DNA of 64,000 bases, taken from assembly GCF_029760895.1 (NCBI RefSeq), contig NZ_CP121679.1, positions 3,640,001-3,704,000 of the forward strand. The letters run 5' to 3'. This DNA comes from Ancylobacter sp. WKF20 (GTDB lineage Bacteria; Pseudomonadota; Alphaproteobacteria; Rhizobiales; Xanthobacteraceae). Made by a program: the position numbers and the translations under genes. Under the pieces are notes generated by a model. It saw only the letters and a list, made by a program, of their open reading frames with translations, ran no database searches and had not been told where the DNA came from. Shown here one piece after another: positions 16,385-25,901 of the stretch; within the stretch, counting starts at the first letter, position 1; each line of letters starts with the position of its first letter.

Positions 16385-17394
16385 TCCTTCACCTGGCCGA
16401 GGGTCTCGTCGGCGATGACGCGGGCACGGGCGGCGCCGTCGCGCAGGATGGCGTCGATATGGGCGGGATCGTCCATCAGCCGCTTCATCTCGCCGCCGAT
16501 CGGACCGAGCTTGGCGACCGCGAGATCGACCAGCGCCGCCTTGAAGGTGGAGAACTGGCCGCCGCCGAATTCGGCGAGCACCGCCGCCTTCTCCGAGCCG
16601 GCGAGCGCGGCATAGATGCCGACGAGGTTTTCCGCCTCCGGCCGGCCCTTGAGTCCGTCGGCCTCGGAGGGCAGCGGCTCGGGATCGGTCTTGGCCTTGC
16701 GGATCTTCGAGGCGACGGCGTCGGCATCATCCGTGAGGTTGATGCGCGAGAGGTCGGAGGGGTCGGACTTCGACATCTTCTTGGCGCCGTCGCGCAGGCT
16801 CATGACGCGCGCCGCCGGCCCGCCGATCAGCGGCTCGGTGAGCGGGAAGAAGCTCTCGCCAAGGCCATGGGCGGCGATGGAGGGGCCGAAGTCGTTGTTG
16901 AATTTCTGCGCGATGTCGCGCGTCAGCTCCAGATGCTGCTTCTGGTCCTCGCCGACCGGCACATGGGTGGCGCGGTAGATCAGGATGTCGGCGGCCATCA
17001 GGTTCGGGTAGGCGTAGAGCCCGACCGAGGCGTTCTCGCGGTCCTTGCCGGCCTTGTCCTTGAACTGGGTCATGCGGTTGAGCCAGCCGAGGCGGGCGAC
17101 GCAGTTGAACACCCAGGCGAGCTCGGCATGGGCCGAGACCTGGCTCTGGTTGAAGACGATGTGGCGCGTGGGGTCGATGCCGGCGGCGATGAAGGCGGCG
17201 GTGACCTCGCGGATCTGCTTCTTCAGCTCGGCCGGATCCTGCCAGACGGTGATGGCATGCATGTCCACGACGCAATAGATGCAGTCATAGCTGTCCTGCA
17301 GCTCGACGAAGCGCTTGATGGCGCCGAGATAATTGCCGAGATGCAGGTTTCCGGTGGGCTGGACGCCGGAAAAGACGCGCTGCTTGAATTCCAT
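16363..17394 (-). CDS. trpS: Tryptophanyl-tRNA synthetase TrpS
   Basis: This 343-residue class I aminoacyl-tRNA synthetase has the HIGH-equivalent in [17 protein letters not shown] at the N-terminus and the KMSKS loop ([11 protein letters not shown]) near residue 200. ATG 17394 starts directly at the conserved [15 protein letters not shown]; an upstream in-frame start at 17469 adds an Arg-rich unconserved leader. murJ lies 123 bp upstream on the same strand, as in other Hyphomicrobiales (murJ/mviN-trpS). The last codons and stop lie inside the third copy of a 28-bp tandem repeat. The gene is convergent with the GAF-EAL gene. Confidence 0.97.
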   Translation of the reverse strand: MEFKQRVFSGVQPTGNLHLGNYLGAIKRFVELQDSYDCIYCVVDMHAITVWQDPAELKKQIREVTAAFIAAGIDPTRHIVFNQSQVSAHAELAWVFNCVARLGWLNRMTQFKDKAGKDRENASVGLYAYPNLMAADILIYRATHVPVGEDQKQHLELTRDIAQKFNNDFGPSIAAHGLGESFFPLTEPLIGGPAARVMSLRDGAKKMSKSDPSDLSRINLTDDADAVASKIRKAKTDPEPLPSEADGLKGRPEAENLVGIYAALAGSEKAAVLAEFGGGQFSTFKAALVDLAVAKLGPIGGEMKRLMDDPAHIDAILRDGAARARVIADETLGQVKDIVGFVR

Positions 17395-17517
17395 GTCGGG
17401 CCGTCCTGTCGTGCGCTCGCGTGATCGTCGCGCGCGTGGCGCTATCGCATACGGGCACCAGTCGGGCAAGCGAAGCGTGCCCGCTCCAGCGCTTGCCGGG
17501 CACGCGAAGCGTGGCGC

Positions 17518-19068
17518 CTAACGGGTTCTCAGCCCGGCCTTGAGCGCCGCCGGTGACAGGCCACCGAACAGCACCGCTCCCGCGCCATAGGCGAGCATCC
17601 CCGCGAGCACGAGGGCGGCCAGCGCCGCCACGGCATGAAGCCCCCCGCCCCCGAGCATTCCCTCCAGCGGCAGGCGGGCGGCCCACACCGCGCCCGCCAT
17701 GAGGAGGCCGGCGGCGAGAAGCCCGATGAGCCGGCGCCGGTTCGCCCCCGGCAGGCGCAGAAGGCCGCGCCGGATCAGCGACCCGGCGAGCGCGCCGAGG
17801 CTCACCGCGCTCGCTGCCAGCACGCCGAGCGCCGGGCCGGCAAGGCCGAGCGGGCCGGCGGCGAGGAAGCCCGTGAGCGCCCCGACCGGCAGGCCGATCA
17901 GCGCGGCACGGGTCACGTCCCGCCCGAAGCCGGCAGCAAAGGCGATGGCGGCCAGCACCTTCTCCGCCGCCTGAAGCGGCAGGGTGAGGGCGAGCAGGGC
18001 CAGCGCCTGCGCGGTCAATTCGGCGGCGGCGGGATCGAAGGCGCCGCGCTGGAACAGCACGATGACGATGGGATGGGCGAGCACGGCAAGGCCGAGCGCC
18101 GCCGGCAGCGAGAGCGCCAGCGCCGCCTCGACGCCCAAGGCGCCGGTCTGCGCCCCCGTCTGGTCGCCAATCTCCTCGCCGACCCCGCCCCGCGCGGCGA
18201 GTGCCGGCAGCAGCACCGCCCCGGCGCTGGCGCCGATCAGCCCGAGCGGCAGCTCGACGAGGCGCGTGGCGTAGAACAGCGCGGCGATGCCGCCGGGAAT
18301 GCCGGAAGCCGCCGCCGCCGCGATGAGGAAGCGCAGCTGCGGCAGGCCGGCGGCGAGCAGGCTGGGACCTGCGGCGGCGAGCATGGGCAGCGCCGACGCC
18401 AGCGCCGCGCGCGAGGGCAGCGCCAGCGTGCCCCTCGGCACGGCGAGGAAGATCAGCACGAGCTGTGTCACCGCCCCGGCCATAACGCCGGCGGAGAGCC
18501 AGACCAGCGCGGTCTCCATCGCCATGGCATGGGCACCGGAGAGCCAGAGCAGGCCGAGCAAGGCGAGCACCGCGACATTGCCGGCGGCCGGCGCCATGGC
18601 CGGGCGAGCCAGCGCCCCGCCGGCATTGGCGAGGGCGGCGAGAGTGCCAGCGGTGAGCGCCAGCGGCACGCCGAGCACGGTGAGCCGGCCGGCGAGCACC
18701 GCGCCGGTCTCCCGCGCGCCGTCATCGGGAAAGCCCGGCGCCAGCACGGCGATCACCTGCGGCATGAACACCGCCAGCACGCTCGCGAGGGCGAGGCCAG
18801 CACCTGCGAAGATCAGCACCGCCGCACCCGCCCGCCGGGGGCGTTCCGCGCCATCCACCGGGGTCAGGGCCGGCAGCACGGCGGCGTTGAGCGCGCCCTC
18901 ACCGAGCAGGCGCCGGGCGAGCTGCGCCAGCGACAGGCCGGCGACCGAGGCATCCGCCACCACGCCGGTGCCGAACAGCGCCGCCACCCCGGCGTCGCGG
19001 GCAAAGCCCAGCAGCCGCGAGGCGAGGGTGAGGGAGGCGACGGTGGAGGCGCGACGCAGGAGGGCCAT
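17518..19068 (-). CDS. murJ: Lipid II flippase MurJ (MviN)
   Basis: This is a 516-residue polytopic membrane protein with about 14 hydrophobic segments. The N-terminal pattern TVASLTLASRLLGFARDAGVAALFG is typical of MurJ, with the conserved basic residues for substrate binding; QLRFLIAAAAASGIPGGIAALFYATRLVELPLG is the conserved central region. MurJ flips lipid-linked peptidoglycan precursors across the inner membrane. ATG 19068 follows GCAGGAGG. trpS is downstream. It is divergent from the adenosine-kinase-like gene across 173 bp. Confidence 0.94.
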   Translation of the reverse strand: MALLRRASTVASLTLASRLLGFARDAGVAALFGTGVVADASVAGLSLAQLARRLLGEGALNAAVLPALTPVDGAERPRRAGAAVLIFAGAGLALASVLAVFMPQVIAVLAPGFPDDGARETGAVLAGRLTVLGVPLALTAGTLAALANAGGALARPAMAPAAGNVAVLALLGLLWLSGAHAMAMETALVWLSAGVMAGAVTQLVLIFLAVPRGTLALPSRAALASALPMLAAAGPSLLAAGLPQLRFLIAAAAASGIPGGIAALFYATRLVELPLGLIGASAGAVLLPALAARGGVGEEIGDQTGAQTGALGVEAALALSLPAALGLAVLAHPIVIVLFQRGAFDPAAAELTAQALALLALTLPLQAAEKVLAAIAFAAGFGRDVTRAALIGLPVGALTGFLAAGPLGLAGPALGVLAASAVSLGALAGSLIRRGLLRLPGANRRRLIGLLAAGLLMAGAVWAARLPLEGMLGGGGLHAVAALAALVLAGMLAYGAGAVLFGGLSPAALKAGLRTR

Positions 19069-19241
19069 GGCGCTAGCAATAGACGGCCCGCCGTGGCGCG
19101 CAAAGCGCCGCAATGGCCCGGCCCCATCGCCCGACCTTGCGGCAGCAACGTTGCGGCGGGGCGCCCGCTCTGCTACCGCGAGAGCCCGGCTTACCCGCTC
19201 CCGCGGGAGCTTGTTTTCCCCTGCGCAGGAAAAGGGCGTCC

Positions 19242-20240
19242 ATGACCACCCAGCAGCTCGACGTCATCGGTTTCGGCAATGCCATCGTCGATGTGATCGC
19301 CCGCTCCGAGGAGGCCTTCCTCGACCGCCACGGCATGCGCAAGGGCGGCATGACGCTGATCGACGAGCCGCGCGCCGAGGCGGTCTATGGCGATATGGGG
19401 CCGGGCGTGGAGATTTCCGGCGGCTCGGCCGCCAACACCATGGTCGGCATCGCCTCGCTCGGCGGGCGCGCCGGCTTCATCGGCAAGGTGCGCGACGACG
19501 AGCTGGGCGGCATCTTCGCCCATGACATCCGCGCCGCCGGCGTCGCCTATGCCACGCCCGCCGCGACCAGCGGCCCGACCACGGCGCGCTGCCTCATTCT
19601 GGTGACGCCCGATGGCGAGCGCACCATGAACACGTTTCTGGGCGCGGCGCAGGATCTGACGCCGGGCGATGTCGACGCGCCGACCGTCGCGGGCGCCGCC
19701 GTCACCTATCTCGAAGGCTATCTGTGGGATCCGCCGGCTGCGAAGGAAGCCTTCCTCACCGCCGCGCGCATCGCCCATGAGGCCGGCCGCACCGTGGCGC
19801 TGACGCTGTCCGATGCCTTCTGCGTCGGGCGCTACCGGGCCGAGTTCCTGGAGCTGATCCGCTCCGGCACGGTCGATCTGGTGTTCGCCAATGAAGCCGA
19901 GCTGATGTCGCTCTACGAGACCGATTTCGACGCCGCGCTCGCCGCCCTGCGCAAAGATGCCAAGCGCGCCGTGGTGACGCGCAGCGCCAAGGGCGCGCTC
20001 TCGGTGGCGGGCGATGATCTCGTCACCGTGCCGGCCTTCCCGGTGGCGCAGGTGGTGGACACGACCGGCGCGGGCGATCTCTTCGCCGCCGGCTATCTGC
20101 ACGGCTTCGCCCGTGGCTTCACGCCCGAGGAATCGCTGAAGCTCGGCGCACTCGCCGCCGCCGAGATCATCAGCCATATCGGCGCCCGCCCGGAGAAGAA
20201 CCTGCGCGACCTCGCTCTGGAGCACGGCCTGCGGGTGTGA
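19242..20240 (+). CDS. PfkB-family kinase, probable adenosine kinase
   Basis: This 332-residue ribokinase-fold enzyme carries the PfkB signatures SGGSAANTMVGIASLGGRAGFIGKV near the N-terminus and VVDTTGAGDLFAAGYLHGF near the C-terminus (DTTGAGD holds the catalytic Asp). The FGNAIVDVIA start and TMNTFLGAAQDLTPGDVD segment match the alphaproteobacterial adenosine kinase group, which phosphorylates adenosine to AMP. Ribokinase-like sugar specificity cannot be excluded. ATG 19242 with AGGAAAAGG upstream is preferred; the longer ORF from 19113 overlaps the murJ promoter region. Confidence 0.85.
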   Translation: MTTQQLDVIGFGNAIVDVIARSEEAFLDRHGMRKGGMTLIDEPRAEAVYGDMGPGVEISGGSAANTMVGIASLGGRAGFIGKVRDDELGGIFAHDIRAAGVAYATPAATSGPTTARCLILVTPDGERTMNTFLGAAQDLTPGDVDAPTVAGAAVTYLEGYLWDPPAAKEAFLTAARIAHEAGRTVALTLSDAFCVGRYRAEFLELIRSGTVDLVFANEAELMSLYETDFDAALAALRKDAKRAVVTRSAKGALSVAGDDLVTVPAFPVAQVVDTTGAGDLFAAGYLHGFARGFTPEESLKLGALAAAEIISHIGARPEKNLRDLALEHGLRV

Positions 20241-20337
20241 GGGGGCGGCCGGCGGGCGTGTCGCCGGCGCCTGTCGAACGAGCGACATGATTGGGGCGGA
20301 TGCTAGGGGTTCTCTATGCTGACGCAGGAGCCCCGTG

Positions 20338-21177
20338 ATGGATGCCGCTCTTTCGCCTGTCGCCGCGCCGACCGTGCCTGCCCCGATCATGCCGTTCGAC
20401 GCCGCGCGGTTCCAGTCGACCGTCGCCTTCTATGAGCGCTACCGCACGCCCTACCCAGCCGAGCTGATCGCCTCCGTCGCCCGCCATCTCGGCCTGCGCT
20501 ACGCCGACCGCGTGCTCGATCTCGGCTGCGGGCCCGGCCCGCTCGCCCTCGCCTTCGCCCGGCTGGGGCTGGAGGTGACCGCGATGGACCCCGAGCCGAC
20601 CATGCTTGAGGCGGTGCGCGCGGCCGCGGCGGCGGCGGGTGTGGTCATCACCACGGTGGAGGGCTCATCCTATGACCTGCCGGGCGCGCTGCCGCGCTTT
20701 CGGATGGTGACCATGGGCCGCTCCTTCCACTGGATGGACCGGCCGGCCACGCTGGCCGGTCTCGACCGCCTGATCGAGCCCGATGGCGCAGTGGTGCTGA
20801 TGGGCGACCGCGCCCTCTGGGCCGCGCCGGACTACCGGCCGATGCTGGAAGAACTGGGCGATCACTATGCGGCGGAGCGGGCGGCCGAGCGCCGGCTGCG
20901 CCGCTCTTCCGCCTGGGCGCCGCATGAGGCGGTGCTGCTCGCCTCGCCCTTCACTGAAGTCGAGCGCCTCGCCCGCATCGTTCGGATCGAGCGGTCGGTG
21001 GAGGATATTGTCGGGCTCGCTCTGTCGCGCTCGGGCACCTCGCCGGCCGTGCTGGGCGATCGGCTGGACGCCTTCACCGATGAATTGCGGGCGCGGCTCG
21101 ACGCTCTCGCGCCGGAGGGGCGCTTCGAGGAGGTGACGGAGATCAGTGCCGTGGTGGCGCGCCGCCCGGGCGGCTGA
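20338..21177 (+). CDS. Class I SAM-dependent methyltransferase
   Basis: This 279-residue protein has motif I VLDLGCGPGPLALAFARLG followed by the acidic end of strand 2 (VTAMDPEPTML), the standard Rossmann methyltransferase fold. The middle segment GRSFHWMDRPATLAGLDRLI resembles UbiE/TAM-like small-molecule methyltransferases. The substrate is unknown. ATG 20338 is preferred over the adjacent GTG 20335 because AGGAG at 20326-20330 gives a 7-bp spacing. It lies after the kinase gene with a 97-bp gap and converges with regA. Confidence 0.82.
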   Translation: MDAALSPVAAPTVPAPIMPFDAARFQSTVAFYERYRTPYPAELIASVARHLGLRYADRVLDLGCGPGPLALAFARLGLEVTAMDPEPTMLEAVRAAAAAAGVVITTVEGSSYDLPGALPRFRMVTMGRSFHWMDRPATLAGLDRLIEPDGAVVLMGDRALWAAPDYRPMLEELGDHYAAERAAERRLRRSSAWAPHEAVLLASPFTEVERLARIVRIERSVEDIVGLALSRSGTSPAVLGDRLDAFTDELRARLDALAPEGRFEEVTEISAVVARRPGG

Positions 21178-21226
21178 ACCTAAGGTGCGCCGCCCGGCCT
21201 CGTGAGCGGACGGCGCGGGATCAACC

Positions 21227-21775
21227 TCAGCGCGGGGCGCGTTTGGCCAGGATGCGCTGGAGCGTGCGGCGGTGCATGGAGAGGCGCCGGGCCGTCTCCG
21301 AGACGTTGCGCCCGCACAGCTCATAGACCCGCTGGATGTGTTCCCAGCGCACCCGGTCGGCCGACATCGGGTTTTCCGGCAGCTGGGGCTTGTAGTCGCC
21401 CTGCGCGTTGAGCGCGGCGCAGATGTCGTCGGCATCCGCCGGCTTGGCGAGATAATCCACCGCGCCCACCTTCACGGCGGTGACGGCGGTGGCGATGTTG
21501 CCATAGCCGGTGAGGATGATGCCGCGCGCTTCCGGCCGGCGCCGCTTCAGCGCGGAGATCACGTCGAGGCCATTGCCATCGCCGAGGCGCATATCCACCA
21601 CGGCATAGGCCGGGGCGGAGCCTTCGACGCTGGCGAGGCCGTCGGCGACGGTCTCGGCGGTGGTGACGTTGAAACCGCGCGATTCCATCGCACGGGCGAG
21701 CCGTTGCAGGAACGGGCGATCGTCGTCGACGATCAGCAGCGAGCGGTCCTGCGCGTCCGAGGTGATATCAAGCAT
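21227..21775 (-). CDS. regA: Redox response regulator RegA/ActR/PrrA
   Basis: This 182-residue two-domain regulator has an N-terminal receiver with acidic pocket LLIVDDDRPF and phospho-acceptor Asp61 (VVDMRLGDGNGLDV), a conserved Lys in YLAKPADADD, a Pro-rich linker, and a C-terminal Fis-type helix-turn-helix (NVSETARRLSMHRRTLQRIL). The receiver-linker-HTH plan and the near-invariant HTH are diagnostic of RegA/ActR. It controls energy metabolism genes in response to redox state. ATG 21775 follows GGGAAGG. The kinase gene regB lies 117 bp upstream on the same strand. Confidence 0.93.
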   Translation of the reverse strand: MLDITSDAQDRSLLIVDDDRPFLQRLARAMESRGFNVTTAETVADGLASVEGSAPAYAVVDMRLGDGNGLDVISALKRRRPEARGIILTGYGNIATAVTAVKVGAVDYLAKPADADDICAALNAQGDYKPQLPENPMSADRVRWEHIQRVYELCGRNVSETARRLSMHRRTLQRILAKRAPR

Positions 21776-21825
21776 CTGGGCCTTCCCATGTGCCGCGCCG
21801 GGCGACATTTCTTTTTCTGGTCTTT

Positions 21826-21837
21826 GTACGAACGTAC
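21826..21837. promoter_or_regulatory. 12-bp inverted repeat between regB and regA
   Basis: GTACGAACGTAC has perfect 5-bp arms around AA in the 117-bp regB-regA gap, about 50 bp upstream of the regA start. It could be an operator for a promoter that lets regA be expressed apart from regB. Binding by any protein is inference only. Confidence 0.35.
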
Positions 21838-21892
21838 ACGACCCGGCTCGGCAGCGCAAAATTGTCGCATGTTGCGCAAGGTCAAGGCAGTG

Positions 21893-23293
21893 TCACAAAC
21901 CGGTGCGCGGGATCGGATCTTCCGTCAACTCGCTCTCCGGGGCGGGCTCGTCCCCTTCTTCCGAAATGTCGATCTTGGCGCGCGGCCAGCGCACGGTGAC
22001 CGAGGCGCCATGAGCGGGCGCGGCGCGGTTGACGAAGCTCAGCTCTGCCCCGGAGCGCTCCAGCAGCGTCTTGGCGATGAAAACGCCGAGCCCGAGCCCC
22101 TGGCGCGTCTCCTCCTCGGCCTCGGGAGCGGCGTCGCGCCGCCAGCGGTTGCGCCCACGGCTGGTCACATAGGGCGCGCCGATGGAATCGATCAGCTCGG
22201 GCGGGAAGCCCGGCCCGTCATCGGTGAAGGTGACGGCGACTTCGGTCTCGCTCCAGCTGGCGATGACGTTCACCGCGCTCTCGGCGAAATCGACGGCATT
22301 CTCGACGATGTTGCCGAGGCCGTAGAGCAGGCCGGGATTGCGCGCGATCACCGGCTCGTCGCCGGCGGGGGCGGGCACGGCGATGGTGATGGCGATCCCG
22401 AAATTGCGGTGCGGGGCGACCACATCTTCCAGAATGTGCGACAGCGGCATGCGGTCGAAGGGCGCGTCGCCCGCCTCCAGCGAGGTGAGGCGGCGCAGGA
22501 TGGTGCGGCAGCGCTCGGATTGCTCGCGCAGCAGGCGGATATCGTCGGCGAGCGGGCTGTCGTCGGGCACGGCGCGGGCGAGTTCCTTGGCCACCACGGT
22601 GATGGTGGCGAGCGGCGTGCCCAGCTCATGCGCGGCGGCGGCGGCGAGCCCGTCCAGCGCCGAAATGTGCTGCTCGCGGGCCAGCACCAGCTCGGTGGCG
22701 GCCAGCGCCTCCGACAATTCGCGCGTCTCTTCCGCCACCCGCCAGGCATGCACGCCGATGAAGCCGATGGCGATGGCCAGCGCCAGCCAGATGGCGGCGA
22801 GGTAGAGCGGGGGCAGCACCGGCGCCATCGGCGTGCCGTCGGTCGCCCAGGGCAGCGGCATCTGCCACAGCCCGACGAGGCCCGCGCAGATCGCCGCCAG
22901 GATGCCGAGCAGGATCGTCGTGCGCGGCGAGAGCGCGGTGGCCGAGATCAGCACCGGGGCGAGGAAGAGCAGCGCGAAGGGGTTGGCCAGCCCCCCGGTG
23001 AGGAACAGCAGGGCGGCGAGCTGGAGGATGTCATAGGCCAGCAGCCAGGCCGCCTCGACATCGGAGAGCCGGCGCGCGCCAGGGTTGCGCAGCCGCAATG
23101 CAAGGTTCAGCCAAGCCGAGAGCGCGACAACGGCGAGGCACGCGCCGAGCGGCAGGGTGAAGCCGAGCAGCCATTGCACCACCACGATCGCCAGCGTCTG
23201 GCCGGAAATCGCCAGCCAGCGCAAGCGGATGAGCGTGTCCAGCCGGAGGCCGAAAAACCGTTCGCCAATGGGATGATCGAGCGAAAGCGTCAT
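21893..23293 (-). CDS. regB: Redox sensor histidine kinase RegB/ActS/PrrB
   Basis: This 466-residue membrane kinase has six hydrophobic N-terminal segments including the ubiquinone-linked heptapeptide GGLANPF (residues 100-106). The H-box is AAAAHELGTPLATI with His222, followed 40 residues later by a conserved redox cysteine in SERCRTILRRL (Cys262), the pattern of the RegB redox box. The C-terminal ATPase has GLGLGVFIAKTLLERSG. RegB phosphorylates RegA when the quinone pool and Cys are reduced. ATG 23293 is chosen because the alphaproteobacterial N-terminus begins there. It is divergent from phaZ across 159 bp. Confidence 0.94.
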   Translation of the reverse strand: MTLSLDHPIGERFFGLRLDTLIRLRWLAISGQTLAIVVVQWLLGFTLPLGACLAVVALSAWLNLALRLRNPGARRLSDVEAAWLLAYDILQLAALLFLTGGLANPFALLFLAPVLISATALSPRTTILLGILAAICAGLVGLWQMPLPWATDGTPMAPVLPPLYLAAIWLALAIAIGFIGVHAWRVAEETRELSEALAATELVLAREQHISALDGLAAAAAHELGTPLATITVVAKELARAVPDDSPLADDIRLLREQSERCRTILRRLTSLEAGDAPFDRMPLSHILEDVVAPHRNFGIAITIAVPAPAGDEPVIARNPGLLYGLGNIVENAVDFAESAVNVIASWSETEVAVTFTDDGPGFPPELIDSIGAPYVTSRGRNRWRRDAAPEAEEETRQGLGLGVFIAKTLLERSGAELSFVNRAAPAHGASVTVRWPRAKIDISEEGDEPAPESELTEDPIPRTGL

Positions 23294-23452
23294 GTGTTCC
23301 CCGTCGCGGCTTCCTCTATACAGGCAGATACGACGAAAGGGCGAGGGCGCGCCCGATTTGACGGCGCGGCGAAAGAGCCTATTTATGCTGCAACGCACAA
23401 AGCATCGCGTCTCCGGCGGACAGTCCCGCCGGCACGGAGATGGAGGACTTCA

Positions 23453-24820
23453 ATGGCCATCGGCGTCTTCGGCGATCTGACGGATCTCGACGAGGCGGCC
23501 CCGCCGCCGGAGGCCACGCTGGAAGCGGCATCGGCCTTCTCGCGTCCGCTCTACTGGATGTATGAGATGGGCCATGCGGCGCTCGATCCGCTGCGCATGC
23601 TGGTGGATGCCAACCGGCTCTACTACCGCAACCCGGCCAACCCGCTCGCCCATACCGGCTTCGGCAAGTCGATCTCCGCCGCCTGCGAGATGTTCGAACG
23701 CACGACGCGGCGCTACGGCAAGCCGGACTGGGGCATCACCGAGACGGTGGTCGGCGCTACCCGCGTGCCCGTCCATATCGAGACGGTGTGGGAGCGGCCC
23801 TTCTGCCGCCTGCTGCATTTCCAGCGCGATTTCCCGGTCAATCCGCGCCGGCCGCAGCCGCGCATGCTGATCGTCGCCCCGCTCTCCGGCCATTACGCGA
23901 CGCTGCTGCGTGGCACGGTGCAGACGCTGCTGCCCAATCACGACATCTACATCACCGACTGGACGGACGCCCGCAACGTGCCGATGAGCGAGGGGCGTTT
24001 CGATCTCGACGACTATATCGACTATGTCATCGACATCTTCCGCCATCTCGGCGGCGGCGTTCACGCCCTCGCCGTCTGCCAGCCGGCGGTGCCGGTGCTC
24101 GCCGCCGTGGCGCGCATGGAAGAGATGGGCGACCCGGACGTGCCGGCCTCCATGGTGCTGATGGGCGGGCCGATCGACACGCGCGAAAGCCCGACCGCGG
24201 TGAATGATTTCGCCAAGGAGCGGGGCATCGACTGGTTCCGCCGCAACGTCATCACCACCGTGCCGTGGCCTAAGAGCGGCTTCATGCGGCAGGTCTATCC
24301 CGGCTTCCTGCAGCTGCACGGCTTCATGGCGATGAATTTCGAGCGCCATCTGCAGGCCCATGCCGACATGTTCCGCCATCTGGTGAAGGGCGACGGCGAT
24401 TCCGCCGCCAAGCACCGCGAGTTCTATGACGAGTACCTCTCGGTCATGGACCTGCCGGCGGAATATTATCTGCAGACGCTGCAGACCGTGTTCATCGACC
24501 ATGCGCTGCCGACGGGTCAGATGACCCATCGTGGTGCGAAGGTGGACCCGTCCAAGATCCGCAATGTCGCGCTGCTCACCATCGAGGGCGAGAACGACGA
24601 CATTTCCGGCGTTGGCCAGACGCGCGCGGCGCAGACGCTGTGTTCGGGCCTTTCCGACGACAAGCGCGCGCATTACCTCCAGCCGACCGTCGGCCATTAT
24701 GGCGTGTTCAACGGCTCGCGCTTCCGCGCCGAGATCGCCCCGCGCATCTCCGACTTCGTGCTCTCGCACAACTGGCCGCGCAAGGGCCACAACGCGCCGG
24801 CCGACGCGCCCGCCTCGTGA
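23453..24820 (+). CDS. phaZ: Intracellular poly(3-hydroxybutyrate) depolymerase PhaZ
   Basis: This 455-residue alpha/beta hydrolase matches the intracellular PHB depolymerase family of PHB-storing bacteria. Visible landmarks are SRPLYWMYEMGHAALDPLR at the N-terminus, the nucleophile region HALAVCQPAVPVLAA (Cys replaces Ser in this family), IYITDWTDARNVP and the C-terminal TIEGENDDISG and LQPTVGHYGVFNGSR with the catalytic Asp and His. It degrades native PHB granules to hydroxybutyrate units. ATG 23453 has ATGGAGGA upstream. A longer in-frame reading frame from 21272 is antisense to regA and regB and is not used. It is divergent from regB. Confidence 0.93.
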   Translation: MAIGVFGDLTDLDEAAPPPEATLEAASAFSRPLYWMYEMGHAALDPLRMLVDANRLYYRNPANPLAHTGFGKSISAACEMFERTTRRYGKPDWGITETVVGATRVPVHIETVWERPFCRLLHFQRDFPVNPRRPQPRMLIVAPLSGHYATLLRGTVQTLLPNHDIYITDWTDARNVPMSEGRFDLDDYIDYVIDIFRHLGGGVHALAVCQPAVPVLAAVARMEEMGDPDVPASMVLMGGPIDTRESPTAVNDFAKERGIDWFRRNVITTVPWPKSGFMRQVYPGFLQLHGFMAMNFERHLQAHADMFRHLVKGDGDSAAKHREFYDEYLSVMDLPAEYYLQTLQTVFIDHALPTGQMTHRGAKVDPSKIRNVALLTIEGENDDISGVGQTRAAQTLCSGLSDDKRAHYLQPTVGHYGVFNGSRFRAEIAPRISDFVLSHNWPRKGHNAPADAPAS

Positions 24821-24845
24821 GGTGAGCGCGCCCTGACCGAACCGG

Positions 24846-25766
24846 TCACATGGCCGGCTCGGCCTCTATCCCGGCTTCCCAATAGGGCGGATCGCCGAAG
24901 GCCGCGCGCAGGCACTCCGCCAGCGCGCGCAGCTTGGCGGTGGGATTGCGGCCCTCGGGATGCGCGACATAGATGAATTCTGCTTCCGGTTCGGCGCCGA
25001 CCTCGATCACGCGCAGCGTACCGTCGCGGATGGCGGGTCCGGCGATGAACAGCGGCAGCATGGTGATGCCGAGCCCGGCGATGGCCGCGTCGCGCATGAT
25101 CATGCCGTTATTGACCTGCAACCCGACCTTGGCGCGCACCTGCACGCGGCCGGACTCGGCCATGAACTGCCAGTCGGCAAGGCCGCGATGGGTGTAGAAA
25201 ATCCCGCGATGGTCATTGAGTTCTGTCAGGTCGCGGGGCGTGCCGTGCTGTTCCAGATAATCGGGTGAGGCCACCAGCACGCGCCGGCTGCGGGCGAGAA
25301 GCCAGGCGGTGAGCGGGCTGTCGCGCATCGGCCCGTGGCGGATGACGCCGTCATAGCCTTCCGCCTGCGCGTCGACCACGCGGTCATCAAGCTCGATGCT
25401 CAGCTCGATCTGCGGATGGCGGCGCAGGAACGGGTAGAGCGCCGGGCCGATATGCAGGGCGGTGAGCGTCACCGGGGCGGAAATCCTCAGCGGGCCGGCC
25501 AGCGTGCCGCGCCGCTCCGCCAGCGTGGCGACCGCCGCGTCGAGCCCGCGCAGCGATTCCGACGCCATCTCCAGAAAGGCCGCGCCATCCTCCGTCAGCG
25601 ACAGCCGGCGGGTCGAGCGATGCACAAGGCGCGCGCCCAGACGCTGCTCGAGCTGCGCCAGCCGATCACTGACCACCGATTTCGACAGGCGCAGCCGGCG
25701 CGCCGCCTCGCTGATCGAGCCGGCCTCGGCGATGGCGACGAAGGCGGCGATGCCGTCGAGTTTCAT
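24846..25766 (-). CDS. LysR-family transcriptional regulator
   Basis: This 306-residue protein has the LysR N-terminal HTH (AFVAIAEAGSISEAARRLRLSKSVVSDRLAQLEQRLGARL) and a periplasmic-binding-like effector domain (about residues 90-295). The sequence resembles the CrgA/DsdC-like subgroup that often controls a divergent oxidoreductase. The divergent SDR gene starts 135 bp away, so this is probably its regulator. The gene is convergent with phaZ (25-bp spacer). The effector is unknown. Confidence 0.88.
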   Translation of the reverse strand: MKLDGIAAFVAIAEAGSISEAARRLRLSKSVVSDRLAQLEQRLGARLVHRSTRRLSLTEDGAAFLEMASESLRGLDAAVATLAERRGTLAGPLRISAPVTLTALHIGPALYPFLRRHPQIELSIELDDRVVDAQAEGYDGVIRHGPMRDSPLTAWLLARSRRVLVASPDYLEQHGTPRDLTELNDHRGIFYTHRGLADWQFMAESGRVQVRAKVGLQVNNGMIMRDAAIAGLGITMLPLFIAGPAIRDGTLRVIEVGAEPEAEFIYVAHPEGRNPTAKLRALAECLRAAFGDPPYWEAGIEAEPAM

Positions 25767-25901
25767 CGTTCGGTTTTTCCGGACATGAATTCCATTTCCG
25801 GCAGTCTAATCCGAACGCACAGCGCGGGCCATACTCTGTGACGAAGCGGGCCGGCCGGGATCGTCCGGTGGCAGGCCCTTCTGGAATCACGGAGAAATCT
25901 C

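Noticed and set aside
21272..24820. A single 1182-residue reading frame over regA, regB and phaZ
   Set aside because: Only its last 455 residues (23453-24820) are protein-like (PhaZ). The rest is antisense to regA and regB and is an artefact of high GC.
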